Positions 1 through 10,743 of a stretch of DNA of 64,000 bases are shown piece after piece. Both the position numbers and the translations under genes were made by a program. Origin of the DNA: Lepidodermella squamata (lineage: Eukaryota > Gastrotricha). The stretch lies in NCBI GenBank assembly GCA_047495785.1, contig JBLDXI010000029.1, positions 1,736,001 through 1,800,000 of the forward strand, written 5' to 3'. The notes under the pieces were generated by a model. The model searched no databases. It was not told the DNA's origin and saw only the letters and a program-made list of their open reading frames with translations. Positions within the stretch are counted from its first letter, which is position 1; every line of letters begins with the position of its first letter.

Positions 1-1175
1 GCGCAAAGTGGAGAAAAATAACAATTGCGTTTAAAAACACGAGCGGCCGGAAACAGTTTAAAAAGAGCGATCACCGCCCTGGTAATAATAGCTTTATCGA
101 AAAACATTGTTATAAAAACTATCAATATATGAAAGAAAGTGAACAATGCTGTGTATTTTACGCGCTTTTTGGCAGGCGCAGGTAATAAAACGCGCGACGC
201 GCACATGGCCGCATTTTTCGATAGGCGCGCTCGCTGAGCTTTGATTAATAATAAGAAGCGATTTTGATTGTTTTATTGTTGTTGTGTCGTGTTTTTGTTA
301 TTTTGCAGGCTCCATTGTCTCAATAAAACGCCTGTTCACATATGAAAAATGCAGCATAAATATACACGGTGATTGATGATTAATGATTCTCTTGAACGCG
401 CTCCCGGAAATCGCATCTATTCGCGCTCTTTCAAATTCACGTAGGGTTATTAGAAAAACAATGCGCCTTAATACGCGTATATATTTGCGTGTCTGATGCT
501 TTTTGCGCGCACGCGCCCGACCTGATAATAAATAATAATAATCAGGCATAATCAAGCGCGGTGAGTTTAAAAATAATACACCTCTTCAAATCGCGGTGTG
601 AAGCAAAAACAAGACACGCTGTCGCGATTTTTCGCATCCGGTTTTTTGGCGTCGACAAATTAATATGTTATTAATAAGTAATAAATTGATAATATTTACA
701 TTCGCACTGTGCAATAAGTCAGGCGGTGGCGATTAATTTTTCGGGCCCGCCATGATGTGTCCCAATTGTTTTCCTGTTTATTGTTTTGCTAACGGTCGGT
801 GCGCCAACAACAGCTTTTAATTGAAAAAATTATTCCGCTGTGAATTAAATCAAGCTAAATAACTAAATATTTTTTCCATCGTCGATTTTTATTGACAAAT
901 TTTCGTAATACAAAGAGATTTTTTGAGCTTTCAGTTGTGCAGTGATTTTGTAACATTATTTGTTTGTTTTTCGATTTCAAGAGACAACCGAGAAATGAGG
1001 AGGCAATATCCGCCAATAACGATCGATAAATTGGAAGAAATTCTTGTTGAAAATTGCACATCATGAGAGGCATTTAGTAGAAAAATTAGCGCTAAATATA
1101 TGAACAACATTGCTATGTAAATTACACAAAAATCAAATCACACATTTTTTTGTATTGAAGATCAGACAGCCGTCA
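1..1175. other. no gene recognised (3' flank of the PAN-domain gene)
   Basis: I see no convincing coding sequence here. The first 600 bases have many CpG and GCGC words in an otherwise AT-rich setting, which could be a promoter or first intron of a gene lying to the left. Short open frames on both strands lack family motifs and splice structure. Confidence 0.4.
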
Positions 1176-4100
1176 TTAGTTGTCAAATTCTGCGAGCGGA
1201 GCCTCGCCATTTTTCGTGTAGAACGTGTATTGAGATGTGACAGGGTCGTAGCACGGACTGCTCTTCAAAACACAGCCTGGTCCAATTGCTGAATAGGCGA
1301 ATCCCTGAAACGAAAAATGATTAGTAAAATCACGGATTTAAGTTGATAAAAAAATATAATACAATTTTCACAGCCAAAAGAACTTAAAAAATCATAAAAA
1401 ATGTCTGGCAAAATTCTAGAAAATCGTGATTCTCGAAGTCATGACGAGGCCCGTGCATAATTTGTTTTTAATTTCCAATGAGTAGGTATGGGGTATGGGG
1501 AGCGAGTCCACCTCCCATTGCCCCTCCTGTCCCCTTACAACCGCGTGTAAACAAACGCCGGCCATAGTGGCACAAAGGGCAGTGCCGTGCATCCTCAGAG
1601 AGGCAGCCGGGGTACGAGAATTTTCGAACTCTCTTGCTGCGCGTTGCACTGGGCAAGTAATCCCATATTGTGGAGATTTGGTTCATTTATTTCGGTCACT
1701 CTTCCATGAAAATCGTTAAAAAATCGCGATAGCCAAAGCTCGCTTTGCTCGTATCTCACGATGTTCATCAGAAAACCAGCTAAAAATGGGGACATGCAAA
1801 TTTTGAAAAATTAATGCAAATTATTTGATATCTCGGACGCAGAGTTTTAAATTTACTATCAAATTCCCCTACACTGAAAAACAATAAATTAGCAGGGGTT
1901 GTAACGTAGCCAGGTAAAAATGTAGGTTTTGAGATCTTCAAGAGCCAGTGTTCAAAAGCCCGACCCTAAATGTATATAAATTATACATTTTCGGCGATTA
2001 AATCTAAAAAATTGTGAAAAAAATAGAATACAACTCAAATTTCCCCAACACACGATCTCTCGAGTTTGATGACTTCCTTTAGAATCTCAATTCTTGTAGT
2101 GTTATGCCTAAACGGCAGATCTGCCAATTGCGTTGATTTTGCGCTTCTGTCAGTCAATTTGCGAGATATCGTTCAACCAGCATAGCCGATATCGAGTTCC
2201 AATATCGATTTTGAAATTCAGTAATTTCTCCGAATTCGGCAATTTGGGAAAATTGAAAAATTTACTACCTTAGAATACCAGGTAGTTAACATAAGTATCA
2301 AAATTGAGAATGTCATTTTGCAGAACCAAGCTCAAAATTTGCCAAATGTTGATTTTCAAAAAATTCTGAGAATTTGGGGCAACATATGATTTCCAAAGTG
2401 AACGCAATATCTTGCACAGAATTTTACGCTGAATTTAAAAACAATTTATTTAGAATTATGATGATTTATAATAACATCTTCGGAAGTTTTGAAAAGTGGT
2501 TTCAGGCGCCCCGAAAATTCCAAAATTTGGTTAGTTTGAATATTGCAAATTTTTAGAGCCAATACTTATTTTCATACCTGGCAAGCCGGATGATTGTCAC
2601 ACAACTTGGCGCAATGCGGGTATTGAAGCGGCAACAACTCTCCGATATTATTCTCCGGGCAGTTGCCCTCCATCGGGGTGTACAAATACGCAACAGGCCG
2701 CCGAGACGTTACCGGCTCCGGCGTCGTAGTCGTAGTCGTAGTCGTAGTCGAAGTCGTTGTTGTCGTAGTCGGAACAGGCGGCGAAGTTTTAACTGGCACC
2801 GCTTGCCTCCTCGGTGTCGCCATCAACTGGCTAAGGCGTTGTCGTTGTGTTTTCAGCGATTTCAACGGCCTCGGGGTTGGAAATTCATAGGCGGCTGGAT
2901 CCTCGTTCGGCGCGGATAAATCGTTATTATCCCCGATGAAATTATCGACCATAGCCACTAAATGGTCCTCACTGCGTAGTTTTTTGCTGTTGGAATTTTG
3001 AACCGACAAAGATTGAACTTTCGCATCTAAAATATAAAATTTTGAAATTTTGAAAAAAATAAATAAATTCCTAATATATTTTACTGTGCGGAAAATGAGT
3101 GAATAATTAAAATATTGTGTGAGAAAATTTGATGCGAAAAATTATAATTGAACTAGGTCAAAACAAAAAATTACGACAAATTTAAACCTTCATCCTGGAA
3201 GAATTTATTCAAGATGTCATCTGTAAAAAAAATCGAAAGCAAAACTCGAGTTAGCCAATTCTTTATCTTTTTTATAAAAAGCCGCTCTGAAAGCGACTGA
3301 CCCCTCCGGAAGTGGCCCCAATTAAGGAGCCACCAGCCCGGAACGTTCATCAACGGCCAACGAGACCGGCTAATGATAGCCAGTCAAGTGCGGCCAAGTT
3401 CGCGCTCAGGGCCAGTCACCACGCCTCGTCATCGCGGTTTGGGTTTGTCGTCAGATGAGGCTGACGTTGGGGCAAAACTTAATAAAGTAATGATCCCAAG
3501 AAGTATGATCTTAATTATTTTCTAAAAAATTTTATCGCCCCGTTTTGCTACGAATATCTAAGCATCCAAGCGCGTAATTTATGTATTCACAAAAAAAATA
3601 AAAAAAAAATAAAAAAAACGATAATAAAAATTGTGTGCAACCACGTGGATTCGAACCCATGACACATTAAATTAACGTACGCGCACACTCAAAATGAGTC
3701 TGGTGTGCGAGGGAACTTTATTAACGCGCGCAAAATTAAGTGTGCGCGTAAATTATTTTCCATTTTTGTTATTCTAGACCCCTATGGATGGAGAATTTTC
3801 TGAACATTTTTTTGAAATAAAAACCGCCTAAATTTTCGAAAGTAACCCTTTGACTTCATGGTCACTTTCCTCTATTTTTTCCACAATTATTGAAAATTCA
3901 GAATAAAATTATTAACCTTTTCGATAGAACTTGAACGGTGAATTTTCGCCAGTCGGATGGGAACATTCACGTTGCGCCTTCAGGAAGCAGTCTTTGATGC
4001 CATGCGAGTACGAAAATCCCTCGCAATCGGCCAGAAAATCGCACAGCCGCGCGCAGTCTGTAATTGACCCGAGATTTTTGTGCGCCGATAATGTCCCGCC

Positions 4101-5414
4101 AAGGCAATTAACGTTGAATTCACTGTAGCCCTGAACCGCCCGGCTGACAATCATGCGAACTTTAACAGGCTCAGCATCGGGCGTTAACAAATCCAAGGCT
4201 GACTCGGTTGGCTCGACTGGTAAACTTTCAGTGGTTTGCGGAGGCAAAGTTGCGATTTCCGCCATTTCAGGCTCTGGCGTTATGGTTTCGACGGATTGTG
4301 GATTTGATTCCATGGAATTTGCTTTTTGGTGGAAATAATCGTTAGATGACTGGTCTTCAGTCCGCCACTTTCGATTAGGCTTAGCTTGGGCGAATTCGTA
4401 ACTTGACATGTATTTACGATTCACCTTACTTTGATAACTGCTCGCGTCATCGTTTGCGAGAGTAAACAGTTTGCTTTGGCTGATTATTTCATACGGCCTT
4501 GGTTCTGAAAAATAAAAATTTCGAATAAATTCAAGAAATTCATGTAATTTTGCTGAATTTATATCCAAATTCTTACGTGCTGTTTAAAAAAACCGAAAAT
4601 TTTAGTCAAATGTTGGTCTCATAAATGGCGCTTACTTCTAAGGTAGTATTCCTGTTGAGATCGCTGCGGATCGCTGTTGGTCCTTCTGAATAGTATGCAA
4701 ACTCGAGTAATGGATGAAGTCGAAAATCCAGAGCACGAATCTTCGCCTAAACTTCGGCAAACTTCGGCGCATTGCTGTCGCGGAAGGCCAAAGTGGATGC
4801 CTACGACTACGTCGATAACCAACATCGAGTTGCGTTTGGTGATCATTTGACTGCCAAGTTGCGGATTCTTTTCTTCACCTAGCTTGGCTGAACCGAGAAC
4901 GAAATCATTCCCAACATCGGCACCTGAAATAGTATATTGAAAATAAAGGTTAATTCAAACCATAACAGCAGACCGCCATAGTAGCAAATGCCCAAAACAG
5001 CAAACGCGACAAAACAGCAGATTTTTTCACTTGCGACATAACAGCAGAAACACGTTGCATCTTTTACATAGTAATTTTTCGCTGTTTTGTCGCATAATAC
5101 AGAATTTGCTGTTTTGTCGCAATCGATGTTCTGCGAAGTTGCTGTTTTGTCGCATTAACAAATAGGCATAAGTTGGAAAAGTGTTATAAAGGGAATTTTA
5201 TTAGATTTTTTTTTGTAATTGAGAAAAAATTGCAAAACTTTAAAAATATCATGGAGCTACATGTTTCAAAAATTTCAAAATTAAGAATCATTTTTAGTTA
5301 AAATATTAAAACAAAATTAGCAAAAAATTGGTGAAAATCCGTAATTATGACCCACTCACCTTGGACTGCTTGAAAAATGACAAAAGCTGATAAGAGGATA
5401 GCTTGCCTCATCAT
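1176..5414 (-). CDS. secreted PAN/apple-domain protein, five exons
   Basis: Hand-built model with exons 5360-5414, 4636-4923, 3917-4504, 2578-3026 and 1176-1304. All splice phases agree and the joined frame is 503 codons (502 aa). Exon 1 encodes a signal peptide (MMRQAILLSAFVIF...). Three cysteine modules follow with the PAN pattern: CAEVCRSLG...CSGFS...CILF in exon 2, CARLCDF...CEGFSYS...CFLK at the end of exon 3, and CAKLCDNHPACQ joined across the last intron to GFAYS...CVLKSSPCYD. A Thr-rich linker of about 20 Thr lies in exon 4. PAN domains bind proteins or glycans outside the cell, and the Thr linker suggests O-glycosylation. The start is the first of two adjacent ATGs; a GC-rich, CpG-rich stretch at 5610-5700 lies upstream. 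The last exon follows a 1.3-kb intron holding a SINE. I cannot name an orthologue. Confidence 0.8.
1497..1651 (+). repeat. tRNA-derived SINE-like repeat, family 1, degraded copy
   Basis: This stretch matches, in opposite orientation, the repeat at 45017-45194. Shared blocks in order are AGCGAGTCCACCTCCCAT, CCCCTTACAACCGCGT, a tRNA-like middle (GGCCATAGTGGC... / ...CCTCAGAGAGGCAGCC...), TACGAGAATTTTCGA and GCGCGTTGCAC. The tRNA-like part here has lost an intact B box. It sits in the last intron of the PAN-domain gene on the opposite strand. Confidence 0.65.
4953..5161. repeat. fold-back repeat with GCGACAAAACAGCA units
   Basis: The left half carries GCGACAAAACAGCA and GCGACATAACAGCA in direct order. 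The right half carries the reverse complement (TGCTGTTTTGTCGC or close variants) three times. The arms can fold on each other. The unit lies in intron 1 of the PAN-domain gene and looks like a small fold-back element or decayed MITE. Confidence 0.55.
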
Positions 5415-6661
5415 AGCTACTAAGCCTCGACTATTAGAAAAAAATCAAATCGAACGGCGGCGATTTTGTTTGATTTGAAACTACTATTTTACGCGTAATA
5501 GACGAGCGGTCGTACTCTCAAATAATAATTGCAATTAAAAAGCGATGCTTCTCGTTGTTCTTGTTGCATTTTCTTGTTATAACAGTTATTGCGCGTAATT
5601 AATGTAATGGCGCGACTTTTTGAGAGGGGGCGGGCGGGCGAGCGCGCGGGAGGACGCGAGGCATTTAGCGCGCAGGTAAACACGCGCGCAAACACACCAC
5701 ACACGCAAACCTACTAATAAAACGGCAGGATGTAGAAAAGCAGCAAGTGTGGCAGAACGCGCGTATGTTTCACGACGTTGTTTCTGTTTCACAATGTATG
5801 TTCAACAAGTATGTATATGCGTGTTTATTTTGTACCATACGATTGCGCCGAATATAACGACGTTGTTTTGTGTCTGCAGCCGCCTTAAAGCCCCCACTCG
5901 TCGTTGTCACTTGTCGCGTTGATTTTTGCTTTTTGCTCGAGAGCGCTCCTCATATATAGTACATGCGCGCACGTTTAAAACAACGTCGTTCCGAGGCGAT
6001 TAGCGCAAACATAGCGCGAAGCGTCGGTTTTCCTTGTTGCTACGGGCGCGTGATTTCGCAGCCGTAATTATATAATCCATGTATGATCGCGCCAAGGTGA
6101 TGTATTTTATGCGGGATGAACGGGTACAATGGCTGCAGTTTTTGACCAAAAACCTGTTGCTGCCAAGCGTGCATTCAAAATAACATACAAATCCACTGAA
6201 GTAAAACTGCTGTTCATCAGTCGGACCAGTCGGATCATCAGTCAGTGTTTTATGCCAATACGTTTTTTCAGATTTTGAATGCAATGCTTAATTGGTTTCC
6301 TAATTGCACTCAAAATTCCTAATGCCGCATATTCAAGAGTGAAAGTTCTGACTGATTGCTTCCTTTGATCTATTGAATTGAATTCTGAAATTGCGTCTGG
6401 AACGCTCGTATAATATTCATAATTCGTATGTAGCTGGAAGCCAAGGTTGGTTTTTCTGAAAATGGAAAGTTAGTAATCACTTGGCGCACATGAGCGAAGT
6501 GGAGAGCAGAGAAATAGAATAGAAAATATCTTTTGGATTATTCTCCTCTTTATTTATCGACCAAATCATATGCATTCAAATCAGCACATTTTATCTCCAC
6601 ACATCTCATCTGAGCTGATCCTGCTTCTCCTGCTCGAGCAATCTCCACAATCCTCAGACAA
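5415..6661. promoter_or_regulatory. intergenic, GC/CpG-rich 5' flank of the PAN gene
   Basis: No gene seen. Bases 5610-5700 form a GC-rich patch (GGGGGCGGGCGGGCGAGCGC and similar) directly upstream of the minus-strand PAN gene, suggesting its promoter. A TATATA-like stretch occurs near 5952. The rest (5.9-6.6 kb) shows nothing I can assign. Confidence 0.35.
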
Positions 6662-6974
6662 TCACGCGGCGACGCATTTTTTGCCTCTCATTACGCCATT
6701 CTTCTTCTTAGAAAGTTTACAGGGAACAGGGGCTGGAGGAGTTTCAATTTCCACGCAGCCTCCACCAGGGACTCTTCTCCATGTGCCAGGCTTTCCATTC
6801 GCCGTTGTGCACGGCTCGCCTCTTGCTGCCTCTTGCTGCTCGGCTAATTCGAGGCCTTCAGTCAAGAAAACTAATGCGACCGCAGCCTGTTGGCAAATAT
6901 ATTAAGACTCACATAATTAACTAAATGCTGTTTAGCCTTACCATAACACAGATGAACAATGCGAGCTTTGCCAT
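6662..6974 (-). CDS. small secreted four-cysteine peptide, copy 1
   Basis: Two exons, 6942-6974 (11 codons) and 6662-6886 (74 codons plus stop), joined at phase 0 across a 55-nt GT-AG intron, give an 85-aa precursor. Residues 1-22 form a signal peptide (MAKLALFICVM, then AAVALVFLTEG). A short acidic stretch rich in Glu, Gln and Ala follows, then a basic mature part with four Cys: GEPCTTANGKPGTW, GGGCVEIE, VPCKLSKKKNG, GKKCVAA. Ending at a Cys followed by two Ala and the basic charge recall antimicrobial or venom-type peptides, but I recognise no known family. A GATAAATA box lies near 7065-7075, about 95 bases upstream of the ATG. It is one unit of a local triplication with 7755-7962 and 9795-10032. 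Confidence 0.75.
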
Positions 6975-7754
6975 GGATTTTGGAAAACTTGAAACTTGAA
7001 AAAAATTATTATCACGAAGATAGATGAGAGAACAATGAACGAATACTTATCGCAATCGACTCAACTATTTATCGGCTTAATATGCACTCGAATCTTAACC
7101 AGCTGCGAAGCTCTGACGCACAAGAAGAGAATATGCCGTAGAGCAGGCGCACCTCTGACGTAAAACAAAAGTTTGACAGTGATGACACTGTGTCAACAAT
7201 TCGTTGCAGAGAAAAATGCATTCATTACCCATAATCACCCATTTTATTTCCGAACTCAGTGCGCATTGCGTGCTAAAGGAAAGTAATAGCGGCTTTGCTG
7301 ATTCATCACTTGCAAGCAAGCATGGAGTGATATCGATGCGGGATCCTGTCGTTTGCTGCTATCTCTAAAGGGTAGACTTTCCATGTTTCCCATGATTCCC
7401 ATGATTGCTGGGGATATCAGGTGTATTGATCGATGCTGTAATGTTCACACAATCGATATTTGCACACGGTTTATGTTGTAAAATGGGGGTAAAATAGGGT
7501 GTTTGACAATCTTTGATTGCCAAATCTTTCACCAACGGAAGAGTCGGAATACTTGAGTCATATATCAACAGATTGAGCGGGAACAACTGGGTAAGGATGT
7601 GTCATTTACCGTGTAAATTAGGATGTTTTCGAGAATTCTGCAACTCAAGTATGATTTCTGGTACCGAATTAATCTTTTTGTCCTCCCAGTGTATCTCCGT
7701 AGTACGCCAATACCTAATTCTGCTTTTTCTAGAGCTAAAGAAGAGTTTCGAACA

Positions 7755-7962
7755 GCTGTTGCAATCTCTACGCAGACTCCAACGGCGACCGCTCAATATG
7801 CCCATATGACCTTCCCAGACGCATGCCGCTCACTTCTTGCTGCCTCTTGCTGCTCGGGGCCAACGGCCAATAGAAATGGCGCGACTGCGGTTTGTTAGAA
7901 ACTAATGACTCAAATGATTAACAGAAGGTTGTGTAGCCTCACCGCAGCACAGCTCTGACGTG
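7755..7962 (-). pseudogene. decayed second copy of the small cysteine peptide gene
   Basis: On the minus strand this region aligns with the intact copy at 6662-6974. A GTGAGG donor sits after GCTGTGCTGCG, the shared GAGCAGCAAGAGGCAGCAAG block follows, and then a match to the Cys-Val-Glu-Ile part (GGAGTCTGCGTAGAGATTGC). The ATG of exon 1 is absent, the acceptor CAACAG is altered, and in-frame stops and indels break the reading frame. The flank up to about 8290 also resembles the flank of copy 1 (7095-7400), so the whole unit was duplicated. Confidence 0.6.
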
Positions 7963-8387
7963 AAATGAGATGATGAAGCATAGCGGGAGTACCCCAGAAG
8001 CAAAAGTTGGATAAGTGACAGCTGTTTCAACCATTCGTTGTAAAGATGGGCGCATTTTCGCGCACTGAGGTAGGCTAGCGGAGAGTACTGATCGATTAAT
8101 GCCACGGTCATTTCATTTTTAAGCTAACGAACGCGTCATTACATTAATCGTAAAAAGAGGCAAAGCTGATTCATAGCATGCAAATTGCAAACGAGACAAA
8201 TGTTCACAATATCTACGCAGGACCCCGCCGTCTGTCGCTCTCTATATTGGGTATACTTCCCATACTTTCCCCCCAATAATTCCATTGGTATATTCTGTTA
8301 TTGCTGTATATTCAATGTTCACACTTTCTGACATTCTCGCAGTTCTTTTGTATCTTGAGCTTTCGAGCGTTATTTCAGAACAGTGTG

Positions 8388-8520
8388 CGAAGTAGGATCC
8401 GGGTGATTTCTTGCACCCAGCCGTACAAACCAGGGTCCCCCTGTGGTTTTTACAGCCTTCGTCTGCTTGGAGTCCCGGAGCAGAAGTGTCGCGACACCCC
8501 GGCACGCCTGTACTTCGCAC
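8388..8520. repeat. short TIR repeat with GTGCGAAGTA ends
   Basis: The segment starts with GTGCGAAGTA and ends with the inverse TACTTCGCAC. It holds a perfect palindrome GGTGTCGCGACACC near its right end. A related partial copy with the same end and the same palindrome lies at 32109-32150, and TACTTCGCAC recurs near 38350. I read it as a small non-autonomous DNA element family. Confidence 0.5.
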
Positions 8521-8606
8521 TATGTTTCAGAAGTTGTGAAGTTGCTCACCGGTTCTCCTTAGTTCAACACTCTCACAGAAAAGACGGGTTAGCGTAATGC
8601 AAAAAA

Positions 8607-9236
8607 ACCGCATAAAGGCGCCTTAGCCTAAGGCGCCCTGTATTTTCGTAAGACGCCTTGAAGGCGCCTTTACTAAGACGTCTTAGCCTGCTGAGGCGCC
8701 TTTATCAAGACGTCTTTGTGGCAGAATTGAGCTTTAAAAAATCTATTAAAAAATCTATATAGGCTGTTGGGTTCGAACCCACGCACAATCATCCTCTCAG
8801 ACAACCCATCATCCTCTCTAACCACTACGCCACCACTGCTCTTGAAAAAATTGTGCGATTTTTTGTTACTTGATCTGGATTTTTTTTGGTCAGTTGCACT
8901 CGCAAAAAATGTCAAGTCCCTGAAAAGACGTCCTAAGAAGACGACTTGGTAAGGCATCTTTAAAAGACGACTTCGTAAGACGTCTCAAGAAGACGCCTTG
9001 GTAAGTCATCTCTTAAAGACGCCTGGGTAAGGCGTCCATGACGAAGACGTCTTGGCAAGGCGCCTTAAAATTTTTGATTTTTTGTCAAAGTCCCCGGCTG
9101 ACCGAGTTTTTTGTCATTAATCAGCCTAGGCTGTGAATCACAGCCCTCTAAGACGCCTTAGAGTGATGAATCAAGATGCAAGGCGACTTGAAGACGCCTT
9201 AAAGGCGCCTTGGAGCGGCTCTAAGGCGCCTTGGGC
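8607..9236. repeat. island of palindromic decamers AAGGCGCCTT / AAGACGTCTT
   Basis: Over about 630 bases the words AAGGCGCCTT, AAGACGTCTT, AAGACGCCTT and close variants recur many times in both orientations, with AT-rich spacers. No open frame of note runs through it. A tRNA-like segment sits inside at 8745-8850. Isolated AAGGCGCCTT words also occur near 11646 in the dual oxidase intron. Function unknown. Confidence 0.75.
8745..8850 (-). repeat. tRNA-derived SINE-like segment with A and B boxes
   Basis: On the minus strand an A-box-like TGGCGTAGTGGTTAGAG is followed about 40 bases later by a perfect B box GGGTTCGAACCC. The region between does not fold into a proper anticodon arm, so this is a tRNA-derived repeat head and not a functional tRNA. 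It is embedded in the palindromic decamer island. Confidence 0.5.
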
Positions 9237-9794
9237 CTCATCAAACCCGTCCTAAAAATGAGAGTGAATGCGCGAGCGTGTGGTAACTGGTAACATCTGT
9301 GCCAACTAAATTCGCCCGCGTATGAGCGAAGTTCCCAGAAAGAGAACCAGAAATTAAAATTTCGAAGAGCTAACGAAATCGGAAACCGTCTGTTTCGAGT
9401 TGAAGCAGCTCTTTGATAAAATGTATTTTTAGCGAAATCGGCATGTTTCAGTAATGTGCAAGTATGGTGCATTGATGCTGATAATGTCCTAATTTCAATA
9501 ATGTTTGCAACTCTTCTGAAACCTTGATGCCTGATATCGGATATCAAGTTGATGAGGTTAATCTATCTGGTAATTTACCATTGACATTGAAAATACGTGC
9601 TTGGCTTTGATGTCTAATAATGTGCTATACATTCATGCTGGGAGAATTAGGATATCTTCGATATCTTGGAGAGAAAGGAATGCGTGCATCGTCTCCTCTT
9701 TATTTATTCCTCCGCTATTTTTCCATTTAATTCAGCACATATAAAATCTCCATATCTCATCTAATCTGTGCGGCTCCCACATCTCAAGGTCATT

Positions 9795-10032
9795 TCAATA
9801 ACCGCTCGCGCAAAATCCAGTCGGAAAGCCTCTCTTCCATACGCCAGGCTTTCCATTCCGCAAAGTGCACTGCCCCTTTCTTGCTGCTTCTAGGTTCTCG
9901 GCAACCTCAAGGGCCTCAGCCATGAAAAATAGTGCGACCGCGGCCTGTTAGAAAATATATAAGGACTCAACAAAATATACAAAGTTTGATTAGCCTCACC
10001 AGAACACAGAAAAACAATGCGAGCTTCGTCAT
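9795..10032 (-). CDS. small secreted cysteine peptide, copy 3 (short form)
   Basis: Exons 10000-10032 and 9795-9944, joined at phase 0 across a 55-nt intron, give a 60-aa precursor (61 codons with 9795-9797 as stop). The signal peptide (MTKLALFFCVL, then AAVALFFMAE) and the junction position match copy 1. The mature part keeps the first two Cys (GQCTLRNGKPGVW, TGFCASGY) but stops before the third and fourth, so it is a two-Cys short form. The 5' flank shares TTTCAAGTTTCAAGTTTT with copy 1. It may be a functional variant or an early-stop decaying copy. Confidence 0.6.
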
Positions 10033-10743
10033 GGTAAAACTTGTAAAACTTGAAACTTGAAACTTACTTGTTATCAAGGAGATAGAAAAGAGACGAATGA
10101 TCCTATTGTTATGATGACGAATGCGTTGGGAAATTCGTATATCGTAAAAGGCAGCAGAGCTGATTCATAACTTGAATCGCTGGAGCCCACCGTCTGTATT
10201 TGGCTATCATATGCCCATCACATGTAGAGTACTCTGTGCTCATTAACTATCACGCCTTGATCTACTCACCGTTTACTTTTTCTTAGTTCTTAGTGATTTC
10301 CATCAACATTCGTCTAACTCATAAGCTTTAATCAACTCTGACAGCTTTCTGAGTACAGCTTTTTAAGGCGATAGCCTTTTCTTTGATTATGTCAGTCGAT
10401 TGCAGGAATTGCAAGCTAAAAACGTTAACTAACATCTATGGAACAGACTGTTAAACGATTTATTTGGGCTGGATTGTGGCCGCATTATGAATGGTTTTTG
10501 GACCAAATCGTGGGAACAAAACTGGTTTTCGGATGATTTTTTCCCCCATGTCCTGATAATTCTGCTTACAAGCTAATAAACAGTGCGGGAATTTGCATTG
10601 ACATAAAGGCGTTACTACATGTCGCAAGAATGCAATATGCCACCCAAGCAGAATCGCATCTGGCGTGCACACTGAATCATACATTTTTGCTTCCACGCAC
10701 TGGTAAATAGTATAATGTATTTCGACCTATAACAAATAAATAA
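10033..10743. other. intergenic, upstream of dual oxidase
   Basis: Nothing certain. A minus-strand frame at 10460-10713 following an ATTTACCAG acceptor-like site has several Cys, but no family resemblance and no clear partner exon. A signal-peptide exon for the dual oxidase was searched for here and not found. Confidence 0.3.

Noticed and set aside
2590-2919. Arg/Ser-rich or Val-rich plus-strand frames
   Set aside because: They are the complement of the Thr-repeat linker in the PAN-domain exon on the minus strand.
3634-3720. tRNA-like element with B box GGTTCGAATCC on the minus strand
   Set aside because: No credible A box or clover-leaf fold. Too little to separate it from chance or a decayed SINE.
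10460-10713. Possible small Cys-containing minus-strand gene
   Set aside because: Has an acceptor-like start and several Cys but no signal peptide exon, no paralogue and no family motif.
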